A model generated the notes under the pieces. It worked only from the letters and a program-made list of their open reading frames with translations. It searched no databases and was not told where the DNA came from. Positions 8,863 to 19,181 of a stretch of DNA of 64,000 bases are shown here, piece after piece. How positions within the stretch are numbered: the first letter of the stretch is position 1; the number at the start of each line of letters is the position of its first letter. The stretch spans positions 1 through 64,000 of the forward strand of contig NZ_JAGRLA010000145.1 in the NCBI RefSeq assembly GCF_020442045.1, written 5' to 3'. Made by a program: the position numbers and the translations under genes. This DNA comes from Bauldia sp. (lineage in GTDB: Bacteria > Pseudomonadota > Alphaproteobacteria > Rhizobiales > Kaistiaceae).

Positions 8863-9849
8863 CTAGAAATGTACGTGGCTCGTCCCCTGTAGCGTCAATA
8901 CGTCGCCCTCGGCATCGCGGACGACCGGCGGCCCCTCGCCCTCGACAATGCGCCCGATCCGGGTCACCGGAACGCCCGCCTCGGCTGCTTCCTCCGCATA
9001 TTGCTCCGCATCCGGCTCCGGCACCGCCGCGAGGATCTCGTAGTCGTCGCCCCCGGCGAGGATCGTCGCCATCGCCGTCCGGTCGTTCGCGACCAGGGCG
9101 CGGGCGCCGGCCGAAAGCGGCACCGCGGCCGCGTCGATCTCGCCGCCGACCCGCGATGCCCGGCAAAGATGGGCGAAATCGCCGACCAGGCCGTCTGAGA
9201 CGTCGAGCGAAGCGGTCGCAAAGCGCCGCAGGACCGGCGCGAGTTCCGTGCGCGGCTGGGGATAGAGATACCGGTCGAGGAGATGGTCCGTCGCCTTGCC
9301 CGCCGGCATGGCGTCGATCGTCCCGAGCCGGACACGCAAGCCGAGCGCCGAATCGCCGACGGTCCCCGAAACGAACACCACGTCGCCCGGCGCCGCGCCC
9401 GAGCGGCGTATGACGCCGCCCGCCGGCACGAGGCCGAAGGCGGAGATCGAGACCGTCAGCCCGCCCGCGGCCCGGTTGGTGTCACCGCCAAAGAGGGTGA
9501 CGCCGAAGCGCTGCTGATCGGCCGCGAGCCCGTCCGCGAATGCCCGGATCCAGTCCTCGGTCCAGTCCTCCCGCAAGGCGATCGACATCAGATAGCCGAC
9601 CGGCGTCGCTCCCTTGCCGGCAAGATCGGACAGATTGACCCTCAGCGCCTTGGCGGCGATCGCCTCGGGCGGATCCTCCGGGAGGAAATGGATGCCCTCG
9701 GCGATCAGGTCGGCCTTGAGGACGAGATCCTCGCCGTGGGGCGGCGCATAGACCGCGACGTCGTCGACGAGGCCGAAGGCACCCGGATCGGAAGCAAGCG
9801 GACGGAAATAGCGCGCGATCAGCTCGAATTCGCCGGGACGCTCAGCCAT
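8863..9849 (-). CDS. thiL: Thiamine-monophosphate kinase ThiL
   Basis: ThiL phosphorylates thiamine monophosphate to the cofactor thiamine diphosphate. The 328-residue protein shows the N-terminal GEFELIARYFRP, the metal/ATP site VLKADLIAEGIHFLPEDPPEAIAAKALRV as a non-contiguous landmark region, the GGDTNRA motif, SDGLVGDFAHLC and the C-terminal GGDDYEILAAVP. It belongs to the PurM/ThiL fold. It starts 6 bp after nusB, the classic nusB-thiL pairing, within the riboflavin operon. Confidence 0.97.
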   Translation of the reverse strand: MAERPGEFELIARYFRPLASDPGAFGLVDDVAVYAPPHGEDLVLKADLIAEGIHFLPEDPPEAIAAKALRVNLSDLAGKGATPVGYLMSIALREDWTEDWIRAFADGLAADQQRFGVTLFGGDTNRAAGGLTVSISAFGLVPAGGVIRRSGAAPGDVVFVSGTVGDSALGLRVRLGTIDAMPAGKATDHLLDRYLYPQPRTELAPVLRRFATASLDVSDGLVGDFAHLCRASRVGGEIDAAAVPLSAGARALVANDRTAMATILAGGDDYEILAAVPEPDAEQYAEEAAEAGVPVTRIGRIVEGEGPPVVRDAEGDVLTLQGTSHVHF

Positions 9850-9855
9850 CTCCGG

Positions 9856-10347
9856 TCACGTCCGTTCGGGCGCGGCTGCAAATTCGGCGGGACGGCTGGA
9901 TCGGGCGAGCTTGTCGAGGACGGCATTGACCATGCCGGCGGCATCCGCGTCGAAGAAGGCGCGCGCCACATCGACATACTCGGTGATCACGACCCGACCC
10001 GGCACGTCCGAGCGGCTTGCCAGTTCATAGGCGCCGGAGCGGAGGATCGCCCGCAGCGTCGCGTCGATCCGGGTCAGCGGCCAGCCCGGGGTCAGCGCCC
10101 GGTGGATTTCCGGATCGAGCGTCCTCTGGTCGCGCACGACGCCGGAAACGAGATCGCGGAAGAAAGCTTCGTCGGCGTCGCGATATTGCTCGCCATCAAC
10201 GACCCGACCGAGCCGGAATGCCTCGAATTCAGCCAGAACGTCGGGAAGCGTCGCCCCCGCCAGGTCCATCTGGTAGAGCGCCTGGACCGCGGCAAGGCGC
10301 GCCGCGCCGCGCTGGTTCGCGGGTCTTGCCGATCGGACGGCGTTCAT
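9856..10347 (-). CDS. nusB: Transcription antitermination factor NusB
   Basis: NusB binds boxA RNA with NusE (S10) to support antitermination on rRNA operons. The all-helical 163-residue protein has the family landmarks [14 protein letters not shown] near the N terminus and [31 protein letters not shown] near the C terminus. Its ATG overlaps the ribH stop by 4 bp, implying coupled translation. The ribH-nusB-thiL order is conserved in many proteobacteria. Confidence 0.97.
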   Translation of the reverse strand: MNAVRSARPANQRGAARLAAVQALYQMDLAGATLPDVLAEFEAFRLGRVVDGEQYRDADEAFFRDLVSGVVRDQRTLDPEIHRALTPGWPLTRIDATLRAILRSGAYELASRSDVPGRVVITEYVDVARAFFDADAAGMVNAVLDKLARSSRPAEFAAAPERT

Positions 10348-10799
10348 TGCCCGGCGCCAAGTCGTTGCCGGATCGCGATCATGGCAAGCGCCGCCTCGGC
10401 GGCGGCACCGCCCTTGTTCTTGCCGTCGACCCGCGCCCGGACCATGGCCTGGTCGCGACTGTCGACGGTCAGGATGCCGTTGCCCACAGCGAGCGGACCG
10501 GCAACCGCGAGGTCCATGATCGCCCGCCCGGATTCGCCCGCAACGATGTCATAGTGGCTTGTCTCGCCCCGGATGACGCAGCCGAGCAGCACGAAGCCGT
10601 CGTAACGGGTTCCGCCATTCGCCATGGCCGCCGCGGCCATCGCCATCGCCGCCGGGATCTCGAAGGCTCCCGGCACCGAAATATGGTCGTAGGTGGCCCC
10701 CGCGGCCGAGAGTGCCGCGTCGGCTCCGCGGACCAGCTCTTCGGCAATGTCCTGGTAGAAGCGGGCGTCGATGATCAGAAGATGCGGCGAAGTCGCCAT
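10344..10799 (-). CDS. ribH: 6,7-dimethyl-8-ribityllumazine synthase
   Basis: RibH condenses 5-amino-6-ribitylaminouracil with dihydroxybutanone phosphate in the penultimate step of riboflavin synthesis. The 151-residue protein has the family motifs [23 protein letters not shown] (catalytic His region) and [13 protein letters not shown]. It forms icosahedral or pentameric shells in the family. It sits 35 bp after ribE and overlaps nusB by 4 bp. Confidence 0.97.
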   Translation of the reverse strand: MATSPHLLIIDARFYQDIAEELVRGADAALSAAGATYDHISVPGAFEIPAAMAMAAAAMANGGTRYDGFVLLGCVIRGETSHYDIVAGESGRAIMDLAVAGPLAVGNGILTVDSRDQAMVRARVDGKNKGGAAAEAALAMIAIRQRLGAGQ

Positions 10800-10834
10800 G
10801 GCCGTTCGACCTGTTTCGTGATGCAGGTCGCGAC

Positions 10835-11440
10835 TTAGGCCGTTTCCGCCAGCCGTGCAACATATCGGGCGATCAGATCGACCTCGAGATTGATCCGATC
10901 GCCTTTCTTCCGCTCGTTCCAGTTGGTGACCTGGAGGGTGTGCGGGATCAGCAGGCAGTCGAATCGGTCCTCCTTGACCGAGTTCACCGTCAGCGACGTC
11001 CCGTCGAGCGCCACCGACCCCTTGGGAGCGACCAGCCGGCCGATCTTCTCGGGCATGTCGAACCAGAAACGCGTCGTCTCCCCGAGATCCTCGCGCTCGA
11101 CGACGGAGACCACGGCGTCGACATGGCCGCTGACCAAGTGGCCGGACAATTCGTCACCGACCTTGAGCGGTCGTTCGAGGTTGACGCGCCGGCCGATATC
11201 CCAGTCGGAAGCCGTTGTAACCTCCAGCGTTTCCGGCGCCGCATCGACCTCGAAGACGGTATCGCCATCGTCACCGCTGTCGCAGGAAACGACGGTCAGG
11301 CAGATGCCGCTGCAGGCCATCGACCCACCGATGACCAGGTCCTCCGGCTTGAACTTGCAGGCAATCGCGATGCGTTGGACATCGTTGCGCTGACCGTTGC
11401 CGATGACAGTTCCGATGTCCGAGACGATTCCTGTAAACAT
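10835..11440 (-). CDS. ribE: Riboflavin synthase alpha subunit
   Basis: Riboflavin synthase dismutates two lumazine molecules to riboflavin. The 201-residue protein starts with the invariant MFTGIVSDIGTV. It shows the two lumazine-binding repeats, the first with SMACSGICLTVVS and the second with SVALDGTSLTVNSV. The length is normal. It begins 10 bp after the ribD stop in the glyA-thiL operon. Confidence 0.97.
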   Translation of the reverse strand: MFTGIVSDIGTVIGNGQRNDVQRIAIACKFKPEDLVIGGSMACSGICLTVVSCDSGDDGDTVFEVDAAPETLEVTTASDWDIGRRVNLERPLKVGDELSGHLVSGHVDAVVSVVEREDLGETTRFWFDMPEKIGRLVAPKGSVALDGTSLTVNSVKEDRFDCLLIPHTLQVTNWNERKKGDRINLEVDLIARYVARLAETA

Positions 11441-11450
11441 CGCCCCCCGC

Positions 11451-12581
11451 TCAGGCTCTCACGTAGCGTCGCATCTGGTCGTCCCCGACGATTGCGGCGT
11501 CGATTTGGCGAAACCGCGGACTGCGCTCGATCGCCGACAAGGCATAGCCCTCCAGGGCGCGAACCCCGTCGGGCCCGACCACGACCGGGGCGCGGAAAAG
11601 GATGATCTCGTCGAGCAGGTCGTCGGCAAGCAGCGATGCCGCCACCCGCGCACCTCCCTCGACCAGAATTCGCGTCAGCCCCTCCCGTGCGAGCTCCGCC
11701 AGGGCTTCCGGCAGGTTGAGCCCGTTCGGCCCGTCCGTCGTCTCGATGACCTTGACCCCGGCTGCCGTGAGCGCCGCCTTGGCGTCGGCGCCGGCCGCGG
11801 GGCCCACGACGACGAGGACCGGCACGTCCCCGGCCGTCGTCACGAGCTTGGTGTCGAGCGGCAGCCGCGCCGACGGATCGAGGACGATACGCATCGGAGA
11901 GCGTGGCTCGAGACCGGGCAAGCGGACGGTCAACCGCGGATCGTCGACCAGGACCGTCCCGATGCCGATCATCACGGCGTCCGACTCGGCCCGCATCGTC
12001 TGTACCGCGGTCAGTGCCGGCTTGCCGGTGATCATCATCCGCTCGCCCTCGCGGCGGCCGATCATGCCGTCGGCGGAGACCGCGAGCTTCAGCGTGACCT
12101 GGGGCCGTCCACGGGTCACCCGGGAGATGTGGCCGGCATGGTCGCGCCGCGCGACATCGGCAAGGACGCCGGAATCGACCGTGATCCCGGCTTCCTCCAG
12201 CATCGCCCGGCCCTTTCCGGCGACCCGCGGGTCGGGATCCTCGATCGCCATCACAACGCGGGCGACCCCGGCCGATTTCAGCGCCGAGGCGCATGGCGGG
12301 GTCTTGCCGTCATGGGCGCAGGGTTCGAGCGTGACATAGACCGTCGCGCCGCGCGCCGCCTCGCCCGCCTGTTCGAGCGCCACCGTCTCCGCATGGGGCC
12401 GACCGCCAGGAGCGGTCCAGCCACGACCGACCACGATGGCGTTTCCGTCCTCCACCCGCGCGACGATGGCGCCGACGGCCGGGTTGGGATGGGTACGGCC
12501 AAGATTACGCCGGCCGATCCGCAGCGCCGCCGCCATCAGCCGCCGGTCGAGCTCGGCCGAAACGCCAGCGCCGGCGCCCAT
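11451..12581 (-). CDS. ribD: Bifunctional riboflavin deaminase/reductase RibD
   Basis: A 376-residue fusion of diaminohydroxyphosphoribosylaminopyrimidine deaminase and 5-amino-6-ribosylaminouracil reductase. The N-terminal zinc deaminase motif is HAETVALEQAG ... VTLEPCAHDGKTPPC. The C-terminal reductase includes KLAVSADGMIGRR and ILVEGGARVAASLLADDLLDE. The ATG at 12581 overlaps the nrdR stop (TGATG) and gives the family N terminus (DRRLMAAALRIGRRNLGRTHPNP). The frame stays open upstream, but that stretch is antisense-type noise across nrdR. Confidence 0.97.
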   Translation of the reverse strand: MGAGAGVSAELDRRLMAAALRIGRRNLGRTHPNPAVGAIVARVEDGNAIVVGRGWTAPGGRPHAETVALEQAGEAARGATVYVTLEPCAHDGKTPPCASALKSAGVARVVMAIEDPDPRVAGKGRAMLEEAGITVDSGVLADVARRDHAGHISRVTRGRPQVTLKLAVSADGMIGRREGERMMITGKPALTAVQTMRAESDAVMIGIGTVLVDDPRLTVRLPGLEPRSPMRIVLDPSARLPLDTKLVTTAGDVPVLVVVGPAAGADAKAALTAAGVKVIETTDGPNGLNLPEALAELAREGLTRILVEGGARVAASLLADDLLDEIILFRAPVVVGPDGVRALEGYALSAIERSPRFRQIDAAIVGDDQMRRYVRA

Positions 12582-13063
12582 CACTCGTTGCCTCCCCCGA
12601 TGCCGACCCGCTGCTCTTCCGAGAGCTCGCCGACAAAAGCTTCGAAATCCTTGGCCTCGCGGAAATTCTTGTAGACCGATGCGAAGCGGACGAACGCCAC
12701 CGTATCGAGCCCGCGAAGGCCTTCCATGACAAGATGGCCGATCGTCTCGGAGGGAATGTCGCTCTCGCCCGAGCTTTCGAGCTGCCGGACGATGCCGTTG
12801 ACCATCCTCTCGACGCGGTCCGGATCGACCTGACGCTTGCGCAACGCCACCTGCACCGACCGCATCAGCTTGTCGCGATCGAAGGGCACACGGCGGTTGT
12901 TCTTCTTGACGACCATCAGCTCGCGGAGCTGCACCCGCTCGAAGGTGGTGAAACGGCCGCCGCAATCAGGGCATACGCGCCGCCGCCGGATCGCAGTATT
13001 GTCCTGGGAAGGACGCGAGTCCTTCACCTGGGTATCGGGGTTGCCGCAGAACGGACAGCGCAT
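12581..13063 (-). CDS. nrdR: Transcriptional repressor NrdR
   Basis: NrdR is the zinc-finger plus ATP-cone repressor of ribonucleotide reductase genes. The 160-residue protein opens [18 protein letters not shown], and the second half of the Zn ribbon is [16 protein letters not shown]. The ATP-cone follows ([20 protein letters not shown]). It lies 27 bp after glyA and overlaps ribD by one base. The glyA-nrdR-rib arrangement is common in rhizobia. No nrd genes are in the window. Confidence 0.97.
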   Translation of the reverse strand: MRCPFCGNPDTQVKDSRPSQDNTAIRRRRVCPDCGGRFTTFERVQLRELMVVKKNNRRVPFDRDKLMRSVQVALRKRQVDPDRVERMVNGIVRQLESSGESDIPSETIGHLVMEGLRGLDTVAFVRFASVYKNFREAKDFEAFVGELSEEQRVGIGGGNE

Positions 13064-13090
13064 GCGTTTTGGCCGTAATCCGCGCTTTGC

Positions 13091-14401
13091 TCAGTCCGAA
13101 TAGATCGGGAACCGGGCGGTCAGCGCATGAACCTTCTGCTTCACCGAAGCCTCGACCAGCGGGGCGGCGCCATCCTCCGACTGCGCGACCGCATCGAGGA
13201 CCTCGGCGATCAATTCACCGACCTGACGGAATTCGGCAATGCCAAATCCACGCGTCGTGCAGGCCGGCGTACCGAGCCGGATGCCCGACGTCACGAAGGG
13301 TTTCTGCGGATCGAAGGGAATGCCGTTCTTGTTGCAGGTGAGGCCCGCGCGAACCAGCGCCTTCTCCGAAACGTTGCCCTTCAGCTGCTTCGGCCGCAGA
13401 TCGACCAGCATCAGATGGTTGTCGGTACCGCCGGAGACGATTTCGAAGCCCGCGCTGCGCAGCGTTTCCGCAAGCGCCCTCGCATTGTCGACGACATTCT
13501 TCGCGTAGACCTTGAAGTCCGGGCGAAGTGCCTCGCCGAAGGCAACCGCCTTGGCGGCGATGACGTGCATCAGCGGCCCGCCCTGGAGCCCGGGGAACAC
13601 CGCCGAATTGAACTTCTTGGCCAGCGCCTCGTCGTTGGTCAGGATCAGTCCGCCACGCGGGCCCCTGAGCGACTTGTGCGTCGTCGAGGTCACGACATGG
13701 GCATGCGGGAACGGTGACGGATGCGCCCCGCCGGCGACGAGGCCGGCAAAATGGGCCATGTCGACCATCAGGTAGGCGCCGACCGAATCGGCGATCTCCC
13801 GGAAGCGCTTGAAGTCCCAGATGCGCGAATAGGCGGTCCCGCCGGCGATGATCAGCTTCGGCTTTGCTTCCTCGGCGATCCGCTGGACCTCGTCATAGTC
13901 GATCAGGTGATCGTCCGGCCGGACACCGTATGGCGCGACCTTGAACCACTTGCCGGAGAGATTGACCGACGATCCGTGGGTCAGGTGGCCGCCAGCGGCG
14001 AGATCGAGCCCCATGAAAGTGTCGCCCGGCTCAAGCAGTGCCAGGAAGACCGCCTGGTTCATCTGGCTGCCGGAATTCGGCTGGACGTTGGCGAAGGCGC
14101 ATCCGAACAGCTTCTTCGCCCGCTCGATCGCAAGCGATTCGGCGATATCGACGAATTCGCAGCCGCCGTAATAGCGCTTGCCCGGGTATCCCTCGGCATA
14201 TTTGTTGGTGAGGACCGAGCCCTGCGCCTCGAGCACAGCGCGCGACACGATGTTCTCGGACGCAATCAGCTCGATATCGTCCTGCTGCCGCTTCAGCTCC
14301 TTGCCGATGACATCGGCGATCTCGGAATCGCTCTCGGCGAGCCCGGCAGCAAAGAAAGCCGGCGGCGCGCCGGCGGCGAGTGAATCGGTCAACGACATCA
14401 A
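13091..14401 (-). CDS. glyA: Serine hydroxymethyltransferase
   Basis: GlyA is the PLP enzyme interconverting serine and glycine with tetrahydrofolate. The 436-residue protein has the PLP-binding Lys in [16 protein letters not shown], plus [20 protein letters not shown] and the C-terminal [18 protein letters not shown] codons at 14401 and 14398 are both possible. It is the first gene of the long minus-strand operon that runs on to nrdR, ribD, ribE, ribH, nusB and thiL. The 250 bp upstream contains no gene, so the operon promoter should be there. Confidence 0.97.
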   Translation of the reverse strand: MMSLTDSLAAGAPPAFFAAGLAESDSEIADVIGKELKRQQDDIELIASENIVSRAVLEAQGSVLTNKYAEGYPGKRYYGGCEFVDIAESLAIERAKKLFGCAFANVQPNSGSQMNQAVFLALLEPGDTFMGLDLAAGGHLTHGSSVNLSGKWFKVAPYGVRPDDHLIDYDEVQRIAEEAKPKLIIAGGTAYSRIWDFKRFREIADSVGAYLMVDMAHFAGLVAGGAHPSPFPHAHVVTSTTHKSLRGPRGGLILTNDEALAKKFNSAVFPGLQGGPLMHVIAAKAVAFGEALRPDFKVYAKNVVDNARALAETLRSAGFEIVSGGTDNHLMLVDLRPKQLKGNVSEKALVRAGLTCNKNGIPFDPQKPFVTSGIRLGTPACTTRGFGIAEFRQVGELIAEVLDAVAQSEDGAAPLVEASVKQKVHALTARFPIYSD

Positions 14402-14651
14402 TCGACCCCAGTGAAGAAGGAGGACCCGACCGCCTCGAACGCGTCTTCCGCGAAACGATCACGCTTGCCGCCCGGCTTAACATATGGCTCGGGACGCGCC
14501 AAGGACCGGACACGCCCCCTTCCCCGCCCGTGGGACAAGCCAGGGATGCCGGAGCGGAACGCAAATTGCGGCACGACACGGCACGGCGATTTGCCCGGTC
14601 AGTGCGGGATGAGGCCGGCCGGGGTGGCGCGGCGCCTGCAACCGCCCCCGA

Positions 14652-15920
14652 TCAGAGCGGGGCGGAGGCTTGCAGCGCGTACTGATCCAGTCCGTCGAGA
14701 CCGTAGATGTCGTTCCGGAAGTGAACGACGCCGTCGGGCATCGCCCAGGCGGTGAGGTAGGTCCAGAACAGCGGCACGGGCCTGGCCACCTGGACATCGA
14801 GCCTCTGGCCGTCGGCGAATTGCTGGTCGATAACCTCGCGCGTCTGGCCGGGCGTGTCCTTCAGCAGCCAGACGATAAGGTCCCGGATGCCCTGGACGCG
14901 AACGCAGCCCGACGAGTCGAAGCGGTATTCGTCGTAGAACAGCCCCTTGTGCGGCGTGTCGTGCATATAGACGCCGTCCGGGCTCGGGAAGTTGATCTTC
15001 ACGATCCCCAGCGAGTTCTCCTCGAAGGGATCCTGCCGGAACATGTATTTGGTCGCTTGGTCCGAATACCAGTCGATCTGGTTCGGCTGAATCTCGTTGC
15101 CCTGCCCGTCGTAGATCCTGATCCGGTACTCCGTCAGGTAGTCCGGCCGCTTCTGCATCGTCGGGATCAGGTCCTTCTTGATGATGCTGGCGGGCACCGT
15201 CCAGAAGGGGTGGAAATTGATCTGGGTGATCTTCGAATTGACCAGCGGCGACGGGCGGTCGACCTTGCCGACGATGGCGGTGTGACGCTGCGCCACGTAT
15301 CCGCCCTCCACGGCCTCCACCTGGGCGGCAGGGATATTCACCATCACGAAGCGGTCCGGAATCTTCCGGGTCAGCTTCTGCAGCCGCTCGAGGTTCTTGC
15401 CAAGCTGGTTGAGCCGGACCTCGGCCGGGACATTCAGGGCGGCGAAGGTGGTTTTGCCGACCACGCCGTCCGCCGGTATGCCGTGACGGGCCTGGAAGCG
15501 CTTCACCGCGGCGTCGACATACGTGTCGAAGGCGTCGGACATGCCGTAGGCCGGATCGAGGTCGCCGGAAATGATCAGCCGCTGGCGAAGCGCCAGCACC
15601 GCCGGCCCCCGAGCCGCGATGCGCAGCGTCTGGTCAGCCGGCACCATCGGCCAGCCGCCACGCGCGACGATTGCCGAATATTGCTGGATGGCGCCCTCGA
15701 CCGCGGACACGATGTCGGGCGAGAGGATCGGCACGTTGGTGCGCACTTCCGGTGCGCTGACCACGGCGGCATCGAATCCGTCCGACCACTCGGTGGCCCG
15801 TTGACGCAGGACGTCGTCGATCGGGTCCGCCATCGTCGTCCCGACAAGGCAGCCCAAGGCAACGACCGCGCCGGCGACCGTCGGCAGGGACACCCTAGAT
15901 GCAGACTTCGCGAAACTCAT
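14652..15920 (-). CDS. L,D-transpeptidase (YcbB/LdtP-type)
   Basis: A periplasmic peptidoglycan cross-linking enzyme making 3-3 bonds or a related modification. From the ATG at 15920 the protein has 422 residues. A signal peptide spans about 1-30 (SLPTVAGAVVALGCLVGTTMA). The peptidoglycan-binding repeat lies around 100-163 (AVKRFQARHGIPADGVVGKTT). The L,D-transpeptidase (YkuD) domain spans about 190-360, with His320 and catalytic Cys339 in RFDSSGCVRVQ. The in-frame extension to 16100 lacks any signal-peptide character. It lies downstream of a LdtR-like MarR regulator, a neighbourhood known from Liberibacter and rhizobia (LdtR-LdtP). Confidence 0.93.
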   Translation of the reverse strand: MSFAKSASRVSLPTVAGAVVALGCLVGTTMADPIDDVLRQRATEWSDGFDAAVVSAPEVRTNVPILSPDIVSAVEGAIQQYSAIVARGGWPMVPADQTLRIAARGPAVLALRQRLIISGDLDPAYGMSDAFDTYVDAAVKRFQARHGIPADGVVGKTTFAALNVPAEVRLNQLGKNLERLQKLTRKIPDRFVMVNIPAAQVEAVEGGYVAQRHTAIVGKVDRPSPLVNSKITQINFHPFWTVPASIIKKDLIPTMQKRPDYLTEYRIRIYDGQGNEIQPNQIDWYSDQATKYMFRQDPFEENSLGIVKINFPSPDGVYMHDTPHKGLFYDEYRFDSSGCVRVQGIRDLIVWLLKDTPGQTREVIDQQFADGQRLDVQVARPVPLFWTYLTAWAMPDGVVHFRNDIYGLDGLDQYALQASAPL

Positions 15921-16166
15921 TCTCGACCACCCGTCCCAAGACCCCAAATGGCATGCCACCTCGACGTCGCGGCTATCCCGCGACGCGCATGGCCAATGCA
16001 CATCTCTACAGGATTTCCCTTTCGCCCGGTTAATATGGCGCTTTCGTGTCCCGGGTCGATGGCTGACGGCGTGGAGAACCACACTGTTGCAGCGAGGCAA
16101 CAGGAAGGGTCATGGAGACGAGCACATCCCCCACGGCTGGCTCGTCCCCGGACAGCGGTCGGCTGA

Positions 16167-16679
16167 TCAGAGCCGATAGAGGATCTGGTCGGTCCAGAAG
16201 CGCTCCAGCCGCTGCAGCGAGCGGTTGAGCTCCTGGAAATCCTCGATCGCGATACCGCCGACCTGATGGATCGAGCGGATATGACGCTCGTAGAGCGCAT
16301 TGACGATATTCGCCACCTCGTGGCCCTTGTCGGTCAGGCTGACGCGCACCGACCGGCGGTCCATCCGCGAGCGCTGGTGATGGATATAGCCCATCTCGAC
16401 CAGCTTCTTCAGATTGTAGGAGACGTTCGAGCCGAGGTAGTAACCGCGGGTCCGCAACTCGCCGGCGGTGAGCTCCGATTCCCCGATGTTGAAGAGCAGC
16501 AGCGCCTGGACGGCGTTGACGTCCGACCGGCCCGACCGTTCGAACTCGTCCTTGATGACGTCGAGCAGCCGCCGGTGCAGGCGCTCCACGAGCGTGAGAG
16601 CTTCAAGATACAGAGGCTTGATATCCACGCCTTCCTTGTCGGTGGAAATCGCCTCTGCAGCCCCTTTTGAATTTGCCAT
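16167..16679 (-). CDS. ldtR: MarR-family regulator, LdtR-like
   Basis: A 170-residue winged-helix regulator. HTH and wing: VQALLLFNIGESELTAGELRTRG ... SNVSYNLKKLVEMGYIHHQ, then RMDRRSVRVSLTDKG. The start at 16679 (MANSKG) follows AAGAGAA; an upstream start at 16751 adds a non-conserved tail. LdtR of Liberibacter asiaticus and Sinorhizobium controls the adjacent L,D-transpeptidase gene and osmotic tolerance. The same neighbour is present here at 14652-15920, so this identity rests on both sequence type and context. Confidence 0.85.
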   Translation of the reverse strand: MANSKGAAEAISTDKEGVDIKPLYLEALTLVERLHRRLLDVIKDEFERSGRSDVNAVQALLLFNIGESELTAGELRTRGYYLGSNVSYNLKKLVEMGYIHHQRSRMDRRSVRVSLTDKGHEVANIVNALYERHIRSIHQVGGIAIEDFQELNRSLQRLERFWTDQILYRL

Positions 16680-16864
16680 TTCTCTTCGCCTCGCTGTTTT
16701 CCCGGCAGGTATGCTCCCACCTGAGTCAGCGGGCAGATTATGCCCCGGCACTGAAAATCCGCTTAAACTTCAAGATTAATCGGGCCTTACCCCGGCATCG
16801 CGGGTTTGCCTCAAATTGTCCGGATTTCTCCTAGCGTTTTCAATGATTTGACAGGCCAGCCGGA

Positions 16865-18476
<1,612 letters not shown>

Positions 18477-18601
18477 CCGCGCCGGTCGATCCCGACATCC
18501 GAGGGCGACGAAACGCGCGCTGTCGCGTCTTGCTTCTCGACGCCGAAGCGACGATGCTTGCCGCGGCTGCGCCGGGAACCGGCCGGCCCGGGGGAAACCG
18601 A

Positions 18602-19096
18602 ATGAGCGACGAAACGCCGATGCGGGCGGCACCGGGGTTATACGATCCGGACGACCAGCCGGAGCTTTACGATGCCATCCTCTCAAAGCGCATCGTCGCT
18701 TTTGTGGTCGACGCCATCATCGTCGTCCTGCTGATGGTTCCGGCGGCCCTTGTGGTTTTCATCGTCGGTGTGGTGACCTTCGGAATCGGATGGGTTCTGT
18801 ACGGAGCGCTCTTCGCCATCGTCGCGCTGGGCTATGTCGGGCTGACGCTCGGCGGCCCGCAATCGGCGACGATCGGCATGCGTTGGACCGCGATCGAGAT
18901 GCGGACGTGGAATGGCGGCCGCTGTTTTCCGCTTCTCGCCGTGATGCACGCGCTGATCTTCTGGTTCTCGGTCGGTCTTCTGACGCCCCTGATCCTCCTC
19001 GTCGGGCTCTTTACCCGGCGTCGGCAGTTGCTGCACGACCTGCTGCTCGGCACGCTGGTTCTCAACTCCGGGCCGCTTCGCGCACGCGAAAGATGA
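18602..19096 (+). CDS. RDD-family membrane protein
   Basis: A 164-residue RDD protein. The first helix carries KRIVAFVVDAIIVVLLMV (Arg and Asp of the RDD signature), with further helices at about 60-85 and 105-130 and the C-terminal R-L-L-HD-L element (RRRQLLHDLLLGTLVL). Roles are poorly known; some family members are linked to ion exchange. The start at 18602 follows GGGGGAAA. It is downstream of hemB by 125 bp on the same strand. Confidence 0.9.
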   Translation: MSDETPMRAAPGLYDPDDQPELYDAILSKRIVAFVVDAIIVVLLMVPAALVVFIVGVVTFGIGWVLYGALFAIVALGYVGLTLGGPQSATIGMRWTAIEMRTWNGGRCFPLLAVMHALIFWFSVGLLTPLILLVGLFTRRRQLLHDLLLGTLVLNSGPLRARER

Positions 19097-19181
19097 GAAT
19101 CGTGCTCGCGGAAAGGTGGCCGACGGACGTCCTGGCGGGCGCATCGGGCCTTTCGGACCCGGACTGAGCCGGTAGCGGATC

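Noticed and set aside
12582-12965. Longer RibD start upstream inside nrdR
   Set aside because: The extension is an alternate-frame reading of nrdR. The start overlapping the nrdR stop gives the family N terminus.
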